Shown: in pieces, positions 32,678-41,597 of the stretch
Layout: each line of letters begins with the position of its first letter
How positions within the stretch are numbered: position 1 is the stretch's first letter
NCBI GenBank assembly: GCA_963598415.1
Contig: CAVBUH010000042.1
Coordinates: 85,769 to 149,768 of the forward strand
Length of the DNA stretch: 64,000 nucleotides
Direction of reading: 5' to 3'
Source: Colimorpha_A sp900556615
Lineage (GTDB): Bacteria > Bacillota > Clostridia > Oscillospirales > CAG-272
Program-made: the position numbers and the translations under genes
Notes under the pieces: generated by a model
Told to the model about the DNA's origin: nothing
The model's input: only the letters and a program-made list of their open reading frames with translations
The model's database searches: none

Positions 32678-33940
32678 TTATATAGCTTTGGCATGTGCAA
32701 GAAGATATTTTTCCGCTTCCCCTGACCAAAGACCGTTATTGGAGGCAACGATTTCGGCAAGCTTGGCATACATCGGATCTTCTTTCCCCTTCTCCGCAAG
32801 ATCGGAAAGGGCAGTGAGAGGCATAGAAATATGATTATATATAAGCTTTTTCCCTCCGGGAATTTTGGGAAGATTGATAACGGTATCAATGACTGCATCG
32901 AGACCTCCGATATGCGTGATCATCGCCGCAGGGTTGAGCTTTCCTTTGCTCATCATATCAAGGGATTCAATCATATCATCGGTATTGCCGCCCGAGTTTC
33001 CGCAAACATGAGTGAAATTATAGTGAACATTATAGAAATTGAAAAGAGCAGAGAACTCACTGTTTGTAGGACCGGCAAAGAAATTAAGACAACCGTCTTT
33101 TGCAAGAACGCCGTCAGCAAGCTCCACTACCGGTTTTACCGGTGCATAAACAAACGCATCGTCAAATCCTTTTCCACCCGAAAGCTGCATAAGGTAATCA
33201 TGTGCGTTTTCTACTTCATTTGTATTGACATACACAAGCTTCACTCCATTGGCCGCTGCCTCGTCAACAGTATGAATTGACGCGGCTCTGTTAAGACGTG
33301 AGGTATCAATATCGGTTACGACGAGAAGCGACGGTTTTCTGTCACAGTGTAAGGCATAATCGATTGCTTCAAGCCCCATAGGACCTGCGGCAGCCATAAG
33401 AATTGTATTACCGCCTTCTACAATGCCCATATTATGTACATAAACACCGGGAGTGGCATGATAGTTGCAATGATATCCTCCTACTATGCAGGAGACCGGC
33501 TCTGCAAGGGAACCGTAAAAGTAAACGTCATTATCATAGTGAAGAAGGCAGTCGCATTCCATTACCTCGTGAGGAATCACTACAAATTGTGAGTTTCCGC
33601 CGATCCAGCGATAAGAATATCCCGGTGCGTAAAGGGAGCCCTTGTAATTCATGGCCGGTTGGATTGCGAATTTATCTCCGGGCTTATACTTATCTTTCCA
33701 TTTCTGCCCAACCTCGCGTATAATGCCGCAGAATTCATGACCGATTATGGTTGGATTGACTGCTACGTCTTCCGGTACCCGTTTATGAGCCGGTCCCTGA
33801 AGGACAGCTTTGTGCGTTGACATGCAAACGCTGTCTGATATTACTTCAGCAAGAATTTCATCCTCTTTTATTGCGGGCAGCTCAAATTCCTCAAGCCTTA
33901 TATCATTTGCACCGTAGATTCTAACCGCTTTTGTTTTCAT
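32678..33940 (-). CDS. L-sorbose-1-phosphate reductase-like zinc dehydrogenase
   Basis: A 420-residue medium-chain zinc dehydrogenase closely resembling SorE of enteric bacteria from memory of that family: start MKTKAVRIYGANDIRLEEFELP, metal-site Cys in SDSVCMSTHKA, GHEFCGIIREVG, and the long shared blocks YVHNMGIVEGGNTILMAAAG and NFYNVHYNFTHVCGNSGGNTDD. The cofactor motif is AAGPMGLEAIDYAL. SorE reduces L-sorbose 1-phosphate to sorbitol 6-phosphate, which would make the SDR downstream a sorbitol-6-phosphate dehydrogenase. AAAAAGGAG precedes ATG. No PTS or regulator gene is nearby. Confidence 0.85.
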   Translation of the reverse strand: MKTKAVRIYGANDIRLEEFELPAIKEDEILAEVISDSVCMSTHKAVLQGPAHKRVPEDVAVNPTIIGHEFCGIIREVGQKWKDKYKPGDKFAIQPAMNYKGSLYAPGYSYRWIGGNSQFVVIPHEVMECDCLLHYDNDVYFYGSLAEPVSCIVGGYHCNYHATPGVYVHNMGIVEGGNTILMAAAGPMGLEAIDYALHCDRKPSLLVVTDIDTSRLNRAASIHTVDEAAANGVKLVYVNTNEVENAHDYLMQLSGGKGFDDAFVYAPVKPVVELADGVLAKDGCLNFFAGPTNSEFSALFNFYNVHYNFTHVCGNSGGNTDDMIESLDMMSKGKLNPAAMITHIGGLDAVIDTVINLPKIPGGKKLIYNHISMPLTALSDLAEKGKEDPMYAKLAEIVASNNGLWSGEAEKYLLAHAKAI

Positions 33941-33942
33941 TG

Positions 33943-34158
33943 CTATTTCTCTCCTTTTTTCTTCAGTCTGTCAAGCAGACTGACTATCTCATCGGTTTTT
34001 GATTGTTTTTTCTCCGGCATAGGACGAAGCGAAATATCAAATACGTCTCCTTCATGGAGGCTGCACTCGAAATAATTGACGGGAAGACGGAATGTAAATT
34101 CATTTTCATCTATGCAAATTGCATATTCTTCCTCGATTCGGTCGATTGTAATGATAAT
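33943..34158 (-). CDS. DUF3006-like small protein, start unclear (ATT start or frameshift)
   Basis: A 71-codon frame ending 2 bp before the SorE-like ATG. It reads ITIDRIEEEYAICIDENEF then LPVNYF..LHEGDVFDISLRP and a charged tail, which resembles DUF3006 proteins (short beta-rich, ..DR.EG..AV.....EGDV). GAGGTGA at 34165-34171 is a good ribosome binding site, but the only spaced codon in frame is ATT 34158. An ATG at 34165 is one base out of frame: removing one T near 34159-34160 would give MKIIITIDRIEE, the expected start. So it is either an ATT-started gene or a recent frameshift. Confidence 0.55.
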   Translation of the reverse strand: MIITIDRIEEEYAICIDENEFTFRLPVNYFECSLHEGDVFDISLRPMPEKKQSKTDEIVSLLDRLKKKGEK

Positions 34159-34182
34159 ATTTCATCACCTCGCTTGAAAAAT

Positions 34183-34229
34183 ATAACAATCTATGTTATT
34201 ATTATAACAGTAATTTGTTTGAATGTCAA
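34183..34229 (-). promoter_or_regulatory. Promoter and operator candidate of the sugar-phosphate reductase operon
   Basis: On the minus strand TTGACA (plus 34224-34229), 17-bp spacer, TATAAT (plus 34201-34206). A 17-bp dyad ATAACA-ATCTA-TGTTAT (34183-34199) covers the expected transcription start, the position of a repressor site. No regulator gene is in the window to assign. Confidence 0.75.
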
Positions 34230-34271
34230 CATAATAAGATTTATTACTTGTAACAATAAAGGAAAAATATT

Positions 34272-36242
34272 ATGGAAAATTTAATGCAAAAAATCGAAGA
34301 ACTGAGAAAAAAGCTTGAATATCACGCTTATAAATATTATGTAGAGGATTCCCCTGAGATTTCTGACTATGAGTATGATATGATGTTTAGAGAGCTACAA
34401 AAGCTTGAGAAGGAACATCCGGAATATTCTGATGAAAATTCTCCTACAAAACGTGTTGGAGGAAAAGCGCTTGATAAATTTGTGAAGATAAGACATACGG
34501 TTCCGCTTGGCAGTCTTGCCGATGTTTTCAGTTTTGAAGAATTGAAGGAATATCTTACCAATACGGGGGTAGATGACGAATTTTCGGTTGAAGCAAAAAT
34601 TGATGGCTTATCTGTCGCACTAAGGTATGAAAACGGCAGATTTGTAAGAGGTGTTACAAGAGGCGACGGTATTATCGGAGAAGATGTTACGGAGAATTTG
34701 CGGACGGTAAACAGCATACCTCTAAGTATTCCGTATAAGGGAATACTTGAAGTGCGGGGAGAGGTATACATGCCCAGAAACAGTTTTGAAAAGCTCAATG
34801 CGGCAAGAGAGGAACACGGGGAACCAAAATTTGCCAATCCGAGAAATGCCGCGGCAGGATCTCTTCGTCAGCTTGATTCAAAGATCACTGCAGCCAGAGG
34901 ACTTGATATTTTTGTTTTTAATCTGCAGGTATGTGATAAAACCTTCACCAAGCATGATGAAACTCTTGATTTTCTTCGTTCACAAGGATTTAAAGTCATA
35001 CCTCTTGTAAAAACGCTGATCGGCTATGAAGCCATAACAAAACAGATAACTGAAATAGGAAACATGCGTGAAAATCTTCCGTACGATATTGACGGTGCCG
35101 TAGTAAAAGAAAATGACTTATCAAGAAGAATACAATTGGGAGAGACCGCCAATACCCCTAAATGGGCAGTTGCTTACAAATATCCTCCGGAAAGAAAGCC
35201 GACAAAGCTTCTTGATATTATAGTTCAGGTCGGAAGAACCGGCGTTTTAACTCCGAATGCAATTCTGGCGCCGATTAGACTTGCCGGAACCAGCGTCAGC
35301 CGAGCTACTCTTCATAATCTTGATTATATTAGGGATAAGGATATCAGAATAGGAGATACGGTTTACGTGCAGAAAGCCGGGGATATCATCCCAGAGGTGG
35401 TTTTAACAGACAAAAAATCTCGGACAGGTACCGAAATTGAATATAAAATGCCGGAATATTGTCCCTCCTGTGGAGAACCGGTAGCCATCTCTCCCGACGA
35501 AGCTGCGGTTCGTTGTACAAATTCAGCTTGTCCGGCGCAGCTCATCAGGAATATCACATATTTTGCTTCAAGAAGTGCAATGAATATTGACGGATTGGGG
35601 GAAGGTGTGGTAAAATTACTTTGTGAAAACGGACTTGTTAAAAACTGTGCAGATTTGTACAAGCTTGAAGTGTCACAGCTTGCCTCACTTGAACGTATGG
35701 GAGAAAAATCCGCCTCAAATCTTGTCGAGGCTATCAATCAATCAAAGGAGAGAGGACTAGATCGGCTTATCTGTGCCTTTGGAATACGACAAGTCGGTGA
35801 AAAGGCTGCAAAGGCAGTAGCGGAGAAATTCGGAAATATCGATGAACTGTTTGATACAACGGTCGAAAAACTTACCGAGATTCCCGATGTCGGAGAGATT
35901 ACCGCGATGAATATTGTAAATTTCTTCTCTCATCCTCAGACGCGGATTATTGTGGACGAGCTTAAGCACTACGGTGTTCGTACCGTATCCTTACGACGTG
36001 CCTCGAACGGAAATAAGCTTGAAGGATTAGTTTTTGTACTCACGGGGACGTTGCCGACCATGAGTCGTGATGAGGCTTCGGCACTAATAGAGAAGAACGG
36101 TGGAAAAACCTCATCATCCGTTTCCCAAAAAACGTCATTTGTTCTTGCCGGGGCAGAAGCGGGATCGAAACTGGAAAAAGCTCAAAAACTCGGTGTTCCG
36201 ATTATTGAAGAAAACGATTTTTTGAATATGATATCTGAATAA
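34272..36242 (+). CDS. ligA: NAD-dependent DNA ligase
   Basis: A 656-residue replication and repair ligase. Adenylation Lys is in VEAKIDGLSVALRY (about 109); NAD-contacting domain Ia is present at the N-terminus (ISDYEYDMMFRELQ). The OB fold, a four-Cys zinc finger (CPSCGEPV..RCTNSACPAQ, about 397-421), helix-hairpin-helix repeats (about 440-570) and a C-terminal BRCT domain (about 576-656, LEGLVFVLTGTLPTMSRDEA) follow. Start ATG 34272 has AAAGGAAA upstream. pcrA/uvrD, a common upstream neighbour, is absent; instead a minus-strand operon diverges. Confidence 0.96.
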   Translation: MENLMQKIEELRKKLEYHAYKYYVEDSPEISDYEYDMMFRELQKLEKEHPEYSDENSPTKRVGGKALDKFVKIRHTVPLGSLADVFSFEELKEYLTNTGVDDEFSVEAKIDGLSVALRYENGRFVRGVTRGDGIIGEDVTENLRTVNSIPLSIPYKGILEVRGEVYMPRNSFEKLNAAREEHGEPKFANPRNAAAGSLRQLDSKITAARGLDIFVFNLQVCDKTFTKHDETLDFLRSQGFKVIPLVKTLIGYEAITKQITEIGNMRENLPYDIDGAVVKENDLSRRIQLGETANTPKWAVAYKYPPERKPTKLLDIIVQVGRTGVLTPNAILAPIRLAGTSVSRATLHNLDYIRDKDIRIGDTVYVQKAGDIIPEVVLTDKKSRTGTEIEYKMPEYCPSCGEPVAISPDEAAVRCTNSACPAQLIRNITYFASRSAMNIDGLGEGVVKLLCENGLVKNCADLYKLEVSQLASLERMGEKSASNLVEAINQSKERGLDRLICAFGIRQVGEKAAKAVAEKFGNIDELFDTTVEKLTEIPDVGEITAMNIVNFFSHPQTRIIVDELKHYGVRTVSLRRASNGNKLEGLVFVLTGTLPTMSRDEASALIEKNGGKTSSSVSQKTSFVLAGAEAGSKLEKAQKLGVPIIEENDFLNMISE

Positions 36243-36295
36243 TGCGGATTACTATCTATCAAAGAGGAAAGCCCCTGACGGGGGAATGGTGAAAA

Positions 36296-37573
36296 ATGAT
36301 TACCGATTATGTAAAAGTATATGTGAAAGCCGGTGACGGAGGAAACGGTTGTGTTTCTTTTCACAGAGAAAAATATGTTTCTCACGGAGGTCCTGACGGC
36401 GGTGACGGAGGGAACGGCGGCAATATTGTCCTTCAAATTGAGAAAGGCGATAATACGCTTCTTAAATATAAATATCGCCATAAATTTATCGCGGGAAACG
36501 GCGGCGACGGCAGGTCGGATAAATTTCATGGCGGAAATGCCGATGATATCATTCTCCCTGTCCCTCCGGGAACGGTGGTCAAAGATGCCGAAACCGGAAA
36601 GGTTATCGTTGACATGTCTGACAGAGAACCTTTTATTCTTTGCAAAGGCGGACGCGGCGGTTGGGGAAACAGACACTTTGCAACTCCGACAAGGCAGATC
36701 CCGCGTTTTGCTAAAAGCGGACTCAAAGGAGAGGAAAAAGAAGTCATATTTGAGCTAAAAATGCTTGCCGATGTTGCATTGATCGGGATGCCTAATGTCG
36801 GGAAATCCTCGATACTTTCCGTGATAAGTTCCGCTACGCCGAAAATAGCGGATTATGATTTTACTACTCTCTCACCGAATCTCGGCGTGGTGAAAACCGG
36901 AAATGGAAAAGGCTTTGTGGCGGCAGATATCCCCGGACTTATTGAAGGAGCTTCGGAAGGAAAGGGACTCGGACATAAATTCCTGCGACATATAGACAGA
37001 TGCCGTCTTATGCTTCATGTAGTTGATGTTTCTGCCGATTGTGACAGGAGCCCGGTTGAAGATATCAAGCTTATCAATTCGGAACTTAGTAAATACAGTC
37101 CCGAGCTTGCGTTAAGGCCTCAGATAATCGTTGCCAATAAATACGATTCTGCGCTTCCGGAGTATAATGAGCATGTTTCGGAGATATCCGATTACGCTCA
37201 GCATAGCGGTCTTAAGCTGATTTTTGTATCTGCCGTTTCGCGGTTTCATATTGACGAACTGATATCCTTGACTTCCGCTTTCCTTGATACGCTTCCCCCT
37301 CTTACTGTATATGAACCGGAGTATGAGGAACAGAGAGATTTGGGACCGCTTGAAAAAACGATAACCGTTACTAAAGACGGCAATATATATGAATGCGAAT
37401 CGGAATGGCTTTTCCGTCTTGTCGGTTCTGTGAATTTTGAGGACAGAGATTCCCTTGCATACTTTCAGCGTATGCTTAGAATCAACGGAATAATTGAGCA
37501 GCTTGAGCAAGCCGGAGTAAAGGATGGAGATACTGTAAGAATGTATGATTTTGAATTTGACTTTATTAGGTGA
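36296..37573 (+). CDS. obg: GTPase Obg/CgtA
   Basis: A 425-residue essential ribosome-assembly GTPase. The Gly-rich Obg fold occupies about 1-158 (KAGDGGNGCVSFHREKY; GGRGGWGNRHF). The G domain has G1 GMPNVGKSSI (about 163), G3 DIPGLIEGA and G4 NKYD; the C-terminal OCT domain (about 345-425, EYEEQRDLGPLEKT..) marks the Firmicute/Thermus type. Its stop overlaps the next gene region. Start ATG 36296 follows GGTGAAAA; the upstream 53 bp are GC-richer but hold no clear motif. Confidence 0.95.
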   Translation: MITDYVKVYVKAGDGGNGCVSFHREKYVSHGGPDGGDGGNGGNIVLQIEKGDNTLLKYKYRHKFIAGNGGDGRSDKFHGGNADDIILPVPPGTVVKDAETGKVIVDMSDREPFILCKGGRGGWGNRHFATPTRQIPRFAKSGLKGEEKEVIFELKMLADVALIGMPNVGKSSILSVISSATPKIADYDFTTLSPNLGVVKTGNGKGFVAADIPGLIEGASEGKGLGHKFLRHIDRCRLMLHVVDVSADCDRSPVEDIKLINSELSKYSPELALRPQIIVANKYDSALPEYNEHVSEISDYAQHSGLKLIFVSAVSRFHIDELISLTSAFLDTLPPLTVYEPEYEEQRDLGPLEKTITVTKDGNIYECESEWLFRLVGSVNFEDRDSLAYFQRMLRINGIIEQLEQAGVKDGDTVRMYDFEFDFIR

Positions 37574-37587
37574 GTGTGAATTTCTGT

Positions 37588-38985
37588 ATGCTAACTTTTA
37601 AACCCATAAGCGGAGAAACTATTAGTGAGATTTTACCTTTTTATAAGAACTGCGGCTACATGATCAGCGATTATTCACTCGGCATAAAACTTATGTGGAA
37701 TGATATTCTCAATTCGGAATTTACAGTGTCGGAAGGCTTTTTGATAGTGAAATGTATTGTCGGCGGCCGTACCGTTTTTGACTACCCGATAAATCAAGAC
37801 AGCAACAAAGCTTCAAGACAAGCATTGAATCAGATAGCCGAATATTGCATGGAAAATTTTATTCCGTTTGAAATGGATAATGTTCCGGCAGAAAAGCTAT
37901 CGGAAATCACTTCTCTTTTTCCGAACTGTGAGATCTCATATAAGAGAGGAAATTCAGATTATCTGTATAATCTGGATGAACTTTCAAAAATGAACGGAAA
38001 GAAGTATGCGGGGCAGAGAAACCACATAAATAAATTCCACAAGCTTTATCCGGAAGCCTCTTTTAAAAAATTCGGCAGGGAAGACCGTGAAAAAATCCTG
38101 ACTTTTCTTCATGACTTTTCATCTGAGTTTGAGAAAAAAACACGAGGCGCTCATGCCGAACTCGGTCGTGCAGAGAAAATGATTGAATACATAGGAAATG
38201 AAAATTTTCTTTGCGGCGGTTATTGCCTATGCGGGAAAATTATTTCCTTCTGTATGTCTGAAATATGCGGAAATATGCTTATTGATCACATCGAAAAGGC
38301 GCTTAGCGAATACGAGGGCGTATATCCGGCGACGGTGAAAGCCTTTCTCGAAGCCTTCGGAAAAGACTGCTTGTTTTTTAACCGTGAGGACGATGCTTCT
38401 GACAAGGGACTGAGAATGTCCAAGCTACAGTACCAACCTGCCGATATCATTAAAAAATATCATGTGAGAGTATGGAATGAGCTTTCACATATTGAGCGTA
38501 TTCCGGAACTCTCATCGGAGCGTCTTGTCTATGATGCGCTAAAATATGAAGATATTCCCGAATACAATCGTCTTTGTCTTGATGAGGATCTGAATAGATA
38601 CTGGGGATATGATTATAAAAAGGATTGTCCTTTACCGAAATACGATTATTTTTATAATGACCAGCGAAAAGATTTTTCCACTCGTTCCGCAATTACCTTT
38701 GCGATAAGAAAGAACACGAAGCTGATAGGTGAAGTGATTCTTTACAGCTTTGATTTCAGAGGAGGCGCTGAAATCGGAGTAAGGTTATTGCCGGAATACG
38801 GAAGACACGGATATGGAAGGGAAGCGCTTGAAACCTTTATTTTCTATGCGCTCTATACGATCGGATTGTCATCTGTAAAGGCAAAATGCTATAAGGAAAA
38901 TACAGCATCGTACAAAATGCTTTCATCAGTTATGCAGAAGGACGGCAGTGACGGCGTTTTTGCCTTTTTCATCTCTCATTTTTGA
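37588..38985 (+). CDS. DUF2156 and GNAT acetyltransferase fusion
   Basis: A 465-residue protein with two acyl-transfer domains. Residues ~1-290 are DUF2156 (phosphatidylglycerol lysyltransferase C-terminal-like; YLYNLDELSKMNGKKYAGQRNHINKF, then YPATVKAFLEAF and NREDDASDKGLRMSKLQYQP, a typical closing motif). Residues ~315-465 are a GNAT domain (RLVYDALKYEDIPEYNRLC..IGVRLLPEYGRHGYGREALETFI..KENTASYKML). Each domain binds an activated acyl donor in its family; the substrates here are unknown. ATG 37588 gives the family start; GTG 37570, overlapping the obg stop, adds six residues and would couple translation. Confidence 0.85.
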   Translation: MLTFKPISGETISEILPFYKNCGYMISDYSLGIKLMWNDILNSEFTVSEGFLIVKCIVGGRTVFDYPINQDSNKASRQALNQIAEYCMENFIPFEMDNVPAEKLSEITSLFPNCEISYKRGNSDYLYNLDELSKMNGKKYAGQRNHINKFHKLYPEASFKKFGREDREKILTFLHDFSSEFEKKTRGAHAELGRAEKMIEYIGNENFLCGGYCLCGKIISFCMSEICGNMLIDHIEKALSEYEGVYPATVKAFLEAFGKDCLFFNREDDASDKGLRMSKLQYQPADIIKKYHVRVWNELSHIERIPELSSERLVYDALKYEDIPEYNRLCLDEDLNRYWGYDYKKDCPLPKYDYFYNDQRKDFSTRSAITFAIRKNTKLIGEVILYSFDFRGGAEIGVRLLPEYGRHGYGREALETFIFYALYTIGLSSVKAKCYKENTASYKMLSSVMQKDGSDGVFAFFISHF

Positions 38986-39088
38986 GATGTCGGCAGTCTT
39001 GATGATTAACTGATAATCGGCTTCCAACTTGAAAATAAGTTATTTTTTGTTTAAAATGTAAAAGAAGTGTAAACATACAAAAAAACTA

Positions 39089-39117
39089 TTGATTTTTAAA
39101 TCTTAACTGAGTATAAT
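39089..39117 (+). promoter_or_regulatory. groESL promoter
   Basis: TTGATT at 39089-39094, 17-bp spacer and TATAAT at 39112-39117, directly before the CIRCE operator. Confidence 0.82.
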
Positions 39118-39129
39118 CATAATCGTAAG

Positions 39130-39156
39130 TTAGCACTCCGGCAAAATGAGTGCTAA
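39130..39156 (+). promoter_or_regulatory. CIRCE operator (HrcA site)
   Basis: TTAGCACTC-N9-GAGTGCTAA, a perfect match to the CIRCE consensus, placed at about +6 of the groESL promoter. HrcA represses through it; hrcA itself is not in the window. Confidence 0.97.
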
Positions 39157-39182
39157 ATAAAATTAAATCGGAGGAATAAAAA

Positions 39183-39470
39183 ATGAAAATTAAGCCGCTT
39201 GCTGACCGTGTTGTGGTAAAATCGGTTGAAGCAGAAGAAACAACAAAGAGCGGAATTATTCTCGCAGGTTCCGCAAAAGAAAAGCCTCAGGTAGCCGAGG
39301 TTGTTGCTGTGGGGCCCGGCGGACTTGTAGATGGCAAAGAAGTTACCATGACCGTTAAAGTCGGTGATAAGGTTATCACAAGTAAGTATTCCGGAACAGA
39401 AGTAAAATGCGACGGAACCGAATATAACATTGTAAGACAGAGCGATATTCTCGCTGTTGTCGAAGACTGA
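39183..39470 (+). CDS. groES: Co-chaperonin GroES
   Basis: A 95-residue lid of the GroEL chamber. MKIKPLADRVVVK start, the mobile-loop region (EAEETTKSGIILAGSAKEKPQ) with the GroEL-binding IIL, and the GGL and KYSGTEVK segments are typical. GGAGG lies before the ATG. It is under CIRCE and co-transcribed with groEL 27 bp downstream. Confidence 0.97.
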   Translation: MKIKPLADRVVVKSVEAEETTKSGIILAGSAKEKPQVAEVVAVGPGGLVDGKEVTMTVKVGDKVITSKYSGTEVKCDGTEYNIVRQSDILAVVED

Positions 39471-39497
39471 ATATTATTTAGGGAGGATTGAACTATT

Positions 39498-41129
39498 ATG
39501 GCAAAGGATATTGCTTACGGAATTGACGCGAGAAACGCGCTTCTCCGCGGTATCGACAAGCTTGCTGACACCGTTAAAATAACGCTTGGACCGAAGGGAA
39601 GAAATGTTGTTCTCGATAAAAAGTACGGAGCGCCGCTCATTATTAATGACGGTGTGACAATTGCAAAGGAGATAGAGCTTGAGGATCCCATGGAGAATAT
39701 GGGAGCTCAGCTTATCAAAGAAGTCGCAACAAAGACCAATGACGCGGCAGGTGACGGTACTACAACCGCTACACTTCTTGCACAGGCTCTTATCAGAGAG
39801 GGTATGAAAAATGTAACTGCAGGAGCTAATCCTATGGTGCTTCGCCGCGGAATTCAGAAGGCGGTCGATACCGCAGTTGCGAAGCTTTCTTCTATCTCTA
39901 AGGCTGTAAACGGTTCTGAGGATATTGCCAGAGTCGGAACCATTTCTGCCGGCGACGAGGTTGTCGGTACTCTTATCGCGGACGCTATGAACAAGGTTTC
40001 CGCTGACGGTGTTATCACGGTTGAGGAATCTAAGTCTGCTGAAACCTATTGCGAAGTTGTTGAAGGTATGCAGTTCGACCGCGGATATATCTCTCCCTAT
40101 ATGGTTACGGATACTGAAAAGATGGAAGCTGTTATCGACGACGCTCTCATTCTTATTACCGATAAGAAGATTTCCAATATTCAGGAAATTCTTCCCCTTC
40201 TTGAACAAATTGTTCAATCCGGCAAGAAGCTTCTTATTATTGCTGAGGATATCGAGGGAGAAGCTCTTACCACGCTTATTCTTAATAAGCTCAAGGGAAC
40301 ATTCGTATGCGTAGGCGTTAAGGCTCCCGGATTCGGAGACAGAAGAAAAGATATGCTTCGTGATATCGCTATTCTTACCGGAGGCGAGGTTATTTCTGAG
40401 GAGCTTGGACTTGAACTCAAGGATACTTCCATAGGTCAGCTCGGAAGAGCACGTCAGGTTAAAATCAATAAGGAAAATACCATCATAGTAGATGGTATGG
40501 GCGATTCCGAGCAGATTAAAGCAAGAGTTGCACAGATCAAGTCGGCTATTGAAACCACAACTTCTGATTTTGATCGTGAGAAGCTTCAGGAAAGACTCGC
40601 AAAGCTTTCCGGAGGTGTAGCTGTTATTAAGGTTGGTGCAGCAACCGAAACCGAAATGAAGGAGAAGAAGCTTCGCATCGAAGATGCTCTCAACGCTACT
40701 AAAGCAGCCGTTGAGGAAGGAATCGTTGCAGGCGGCGGTGTTGCACTGCTCAATGTTATTTCCGATGTCGATAAGCTTATTGCTTCTCTCTCGGGTGATG
40801 AGAAAACAGGCGCTATGCTTGTAAGAAAGTCTCTTGAAGCACCTGTACGTCAGATAGCTGAAAACGCCGGTTATGAGGGCTCCGTAATTGTCGATACAAT
40901 ACTCAAGAGTAAGAAGATTGGTTACGGTTTTGATGCTTATACCGAAAAGTATGTCGATATGGTAAAGACCGGAATTGTTGATCCTACTAAGGTAACACGT
41001 TCCGCTTTGCAGAATGCAGCTTCTATTGCTTCTATTGTTCTTACAACCGAAGCTGTCGTTGCTGATATAAAAGAAGAGACATCTGCCGCCGTAGCTCCTG
41101 CCGGAGGCGGAATGGGCGGAATGTATTAA
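39498..41129 (+). CDS. groEL: Chaperonin GroEL
   Basis: A 543-residue chaperonin subunit, normal length. ATP-site motif GDGTTTATLLAQAL with DAAGDGTTT, the hinge and apical segments (EGMQFDRGYISPYMVTD), KAPGFGDRR and the C-terminal GGM tail (GGGMGGMY) are all present. GGGAGG precedes the ATG. A perfect 15-bp-stem terminator follows. Heat-shock control by CIRCE upstream of groES. Confidence 0.98.
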   Translation: MAKDIAYGIDARNALLRGIDKLADTVKITLGPKGRNVVLDKKYGAPLIINDGVTIAKEIELEDPMENMGAQLIKEVATKTNDAAGDGTTTATLLAQALIREGMKNVTAGANPMVLRRGIQKAVDTAVAKLSSISKAVNGSEDIARVGTISAGDEVVGTLIADAMNKVSADGVITVEESKSAETYCEVVEGMQFDRGYISPYMVTDTEKMEAVIDDALILITDKKISNIQEILPLLEQIVQSGKKLLIIAEDIEGEALTTLILNKLKGTFVCVGVKAPGFGDRRKDMLRDIAILTGGEVISEELGLELKDTSIGQLGRARQVKINKENTIIVDGMGDSEQIKARVAQIKSAIETTTSDFDREKLQERLAKLSGGVAVIKVGAATETEMKEKKLRIEDALNATKAAVEEGIVAGGGVALLNVISDVDKLIASLSGDEKTGAMLVRKSLEAPVRQIAENAGYEGSVIVDTILKSKKIGYGFDAYTEKYVDMVKTGIVDPTKVTRSALQNAASIASIVLTTEAVVADIKEETSAAVAPAGGGMGGMY

Positions 41130-41157
41130 TGCCCAATTAATCTAATTAACGGTTGAA

Positions 41158-41204
41158 AAAAATATGCACCTCAAAAGTTACACACTTCAGAGGTGCATAT
41201 TTTT
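41158..41204 (+). terminator. groESL terminator
   Basis: Perfect 15-bp stem (41158-41172 with 41190-41204), right arm ending TTTTT. Confidence 0.92.
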
Positions 41205-41597
41205 ATGACGAAAATAAAAAAACATAAAGTATAAAGCGGATTTCAGGAGATGTTTTGAAATGGATAATTTAAAACTTTTTGAATATCATAAAAGCCGCGA
41301 ACAAATATGAGCAAAGAAGAAATATACAAATACAGAATAAAGAGTAGGAAGATATATAATTGGGTGAACGAGGTAAAGGTTTAACGCAGGACAAACGAAG
41401 ACAGAGCTTAGTTATTCTGCGGACATCAGGATCAAATATCTGAATGAAGCGTTTACATATGCTTGGTAACAATACGCTTATTTTATAATATTGAAAATAA
41501 ATATAGAGTTCAATAGGTTCAGCAGAGAAGATTATTTTTCCTTTGCCGAACATGAAACTCTCCCGAAAAAGTGCCTTTCACTTTTATTATATACTCG
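41205..41597. other. Gene-poor region
   Basis: About 390 bp between groEL and a convergent HAD gene. Only a 16-codon frame with a good ribosome binding site (CAGGAGA, ATG 41260 to TGA 41310) stands out; it may be the decayed start of a lost gene. Nothing else recognised. Confidence 0.45.

Noticed and set aside
41260..41310. 16-codon frame with a good ribosome binding site
   Set aside because: Too short to judge, no regulatory structure or downstream gene on the plus strand; listed only as a note.
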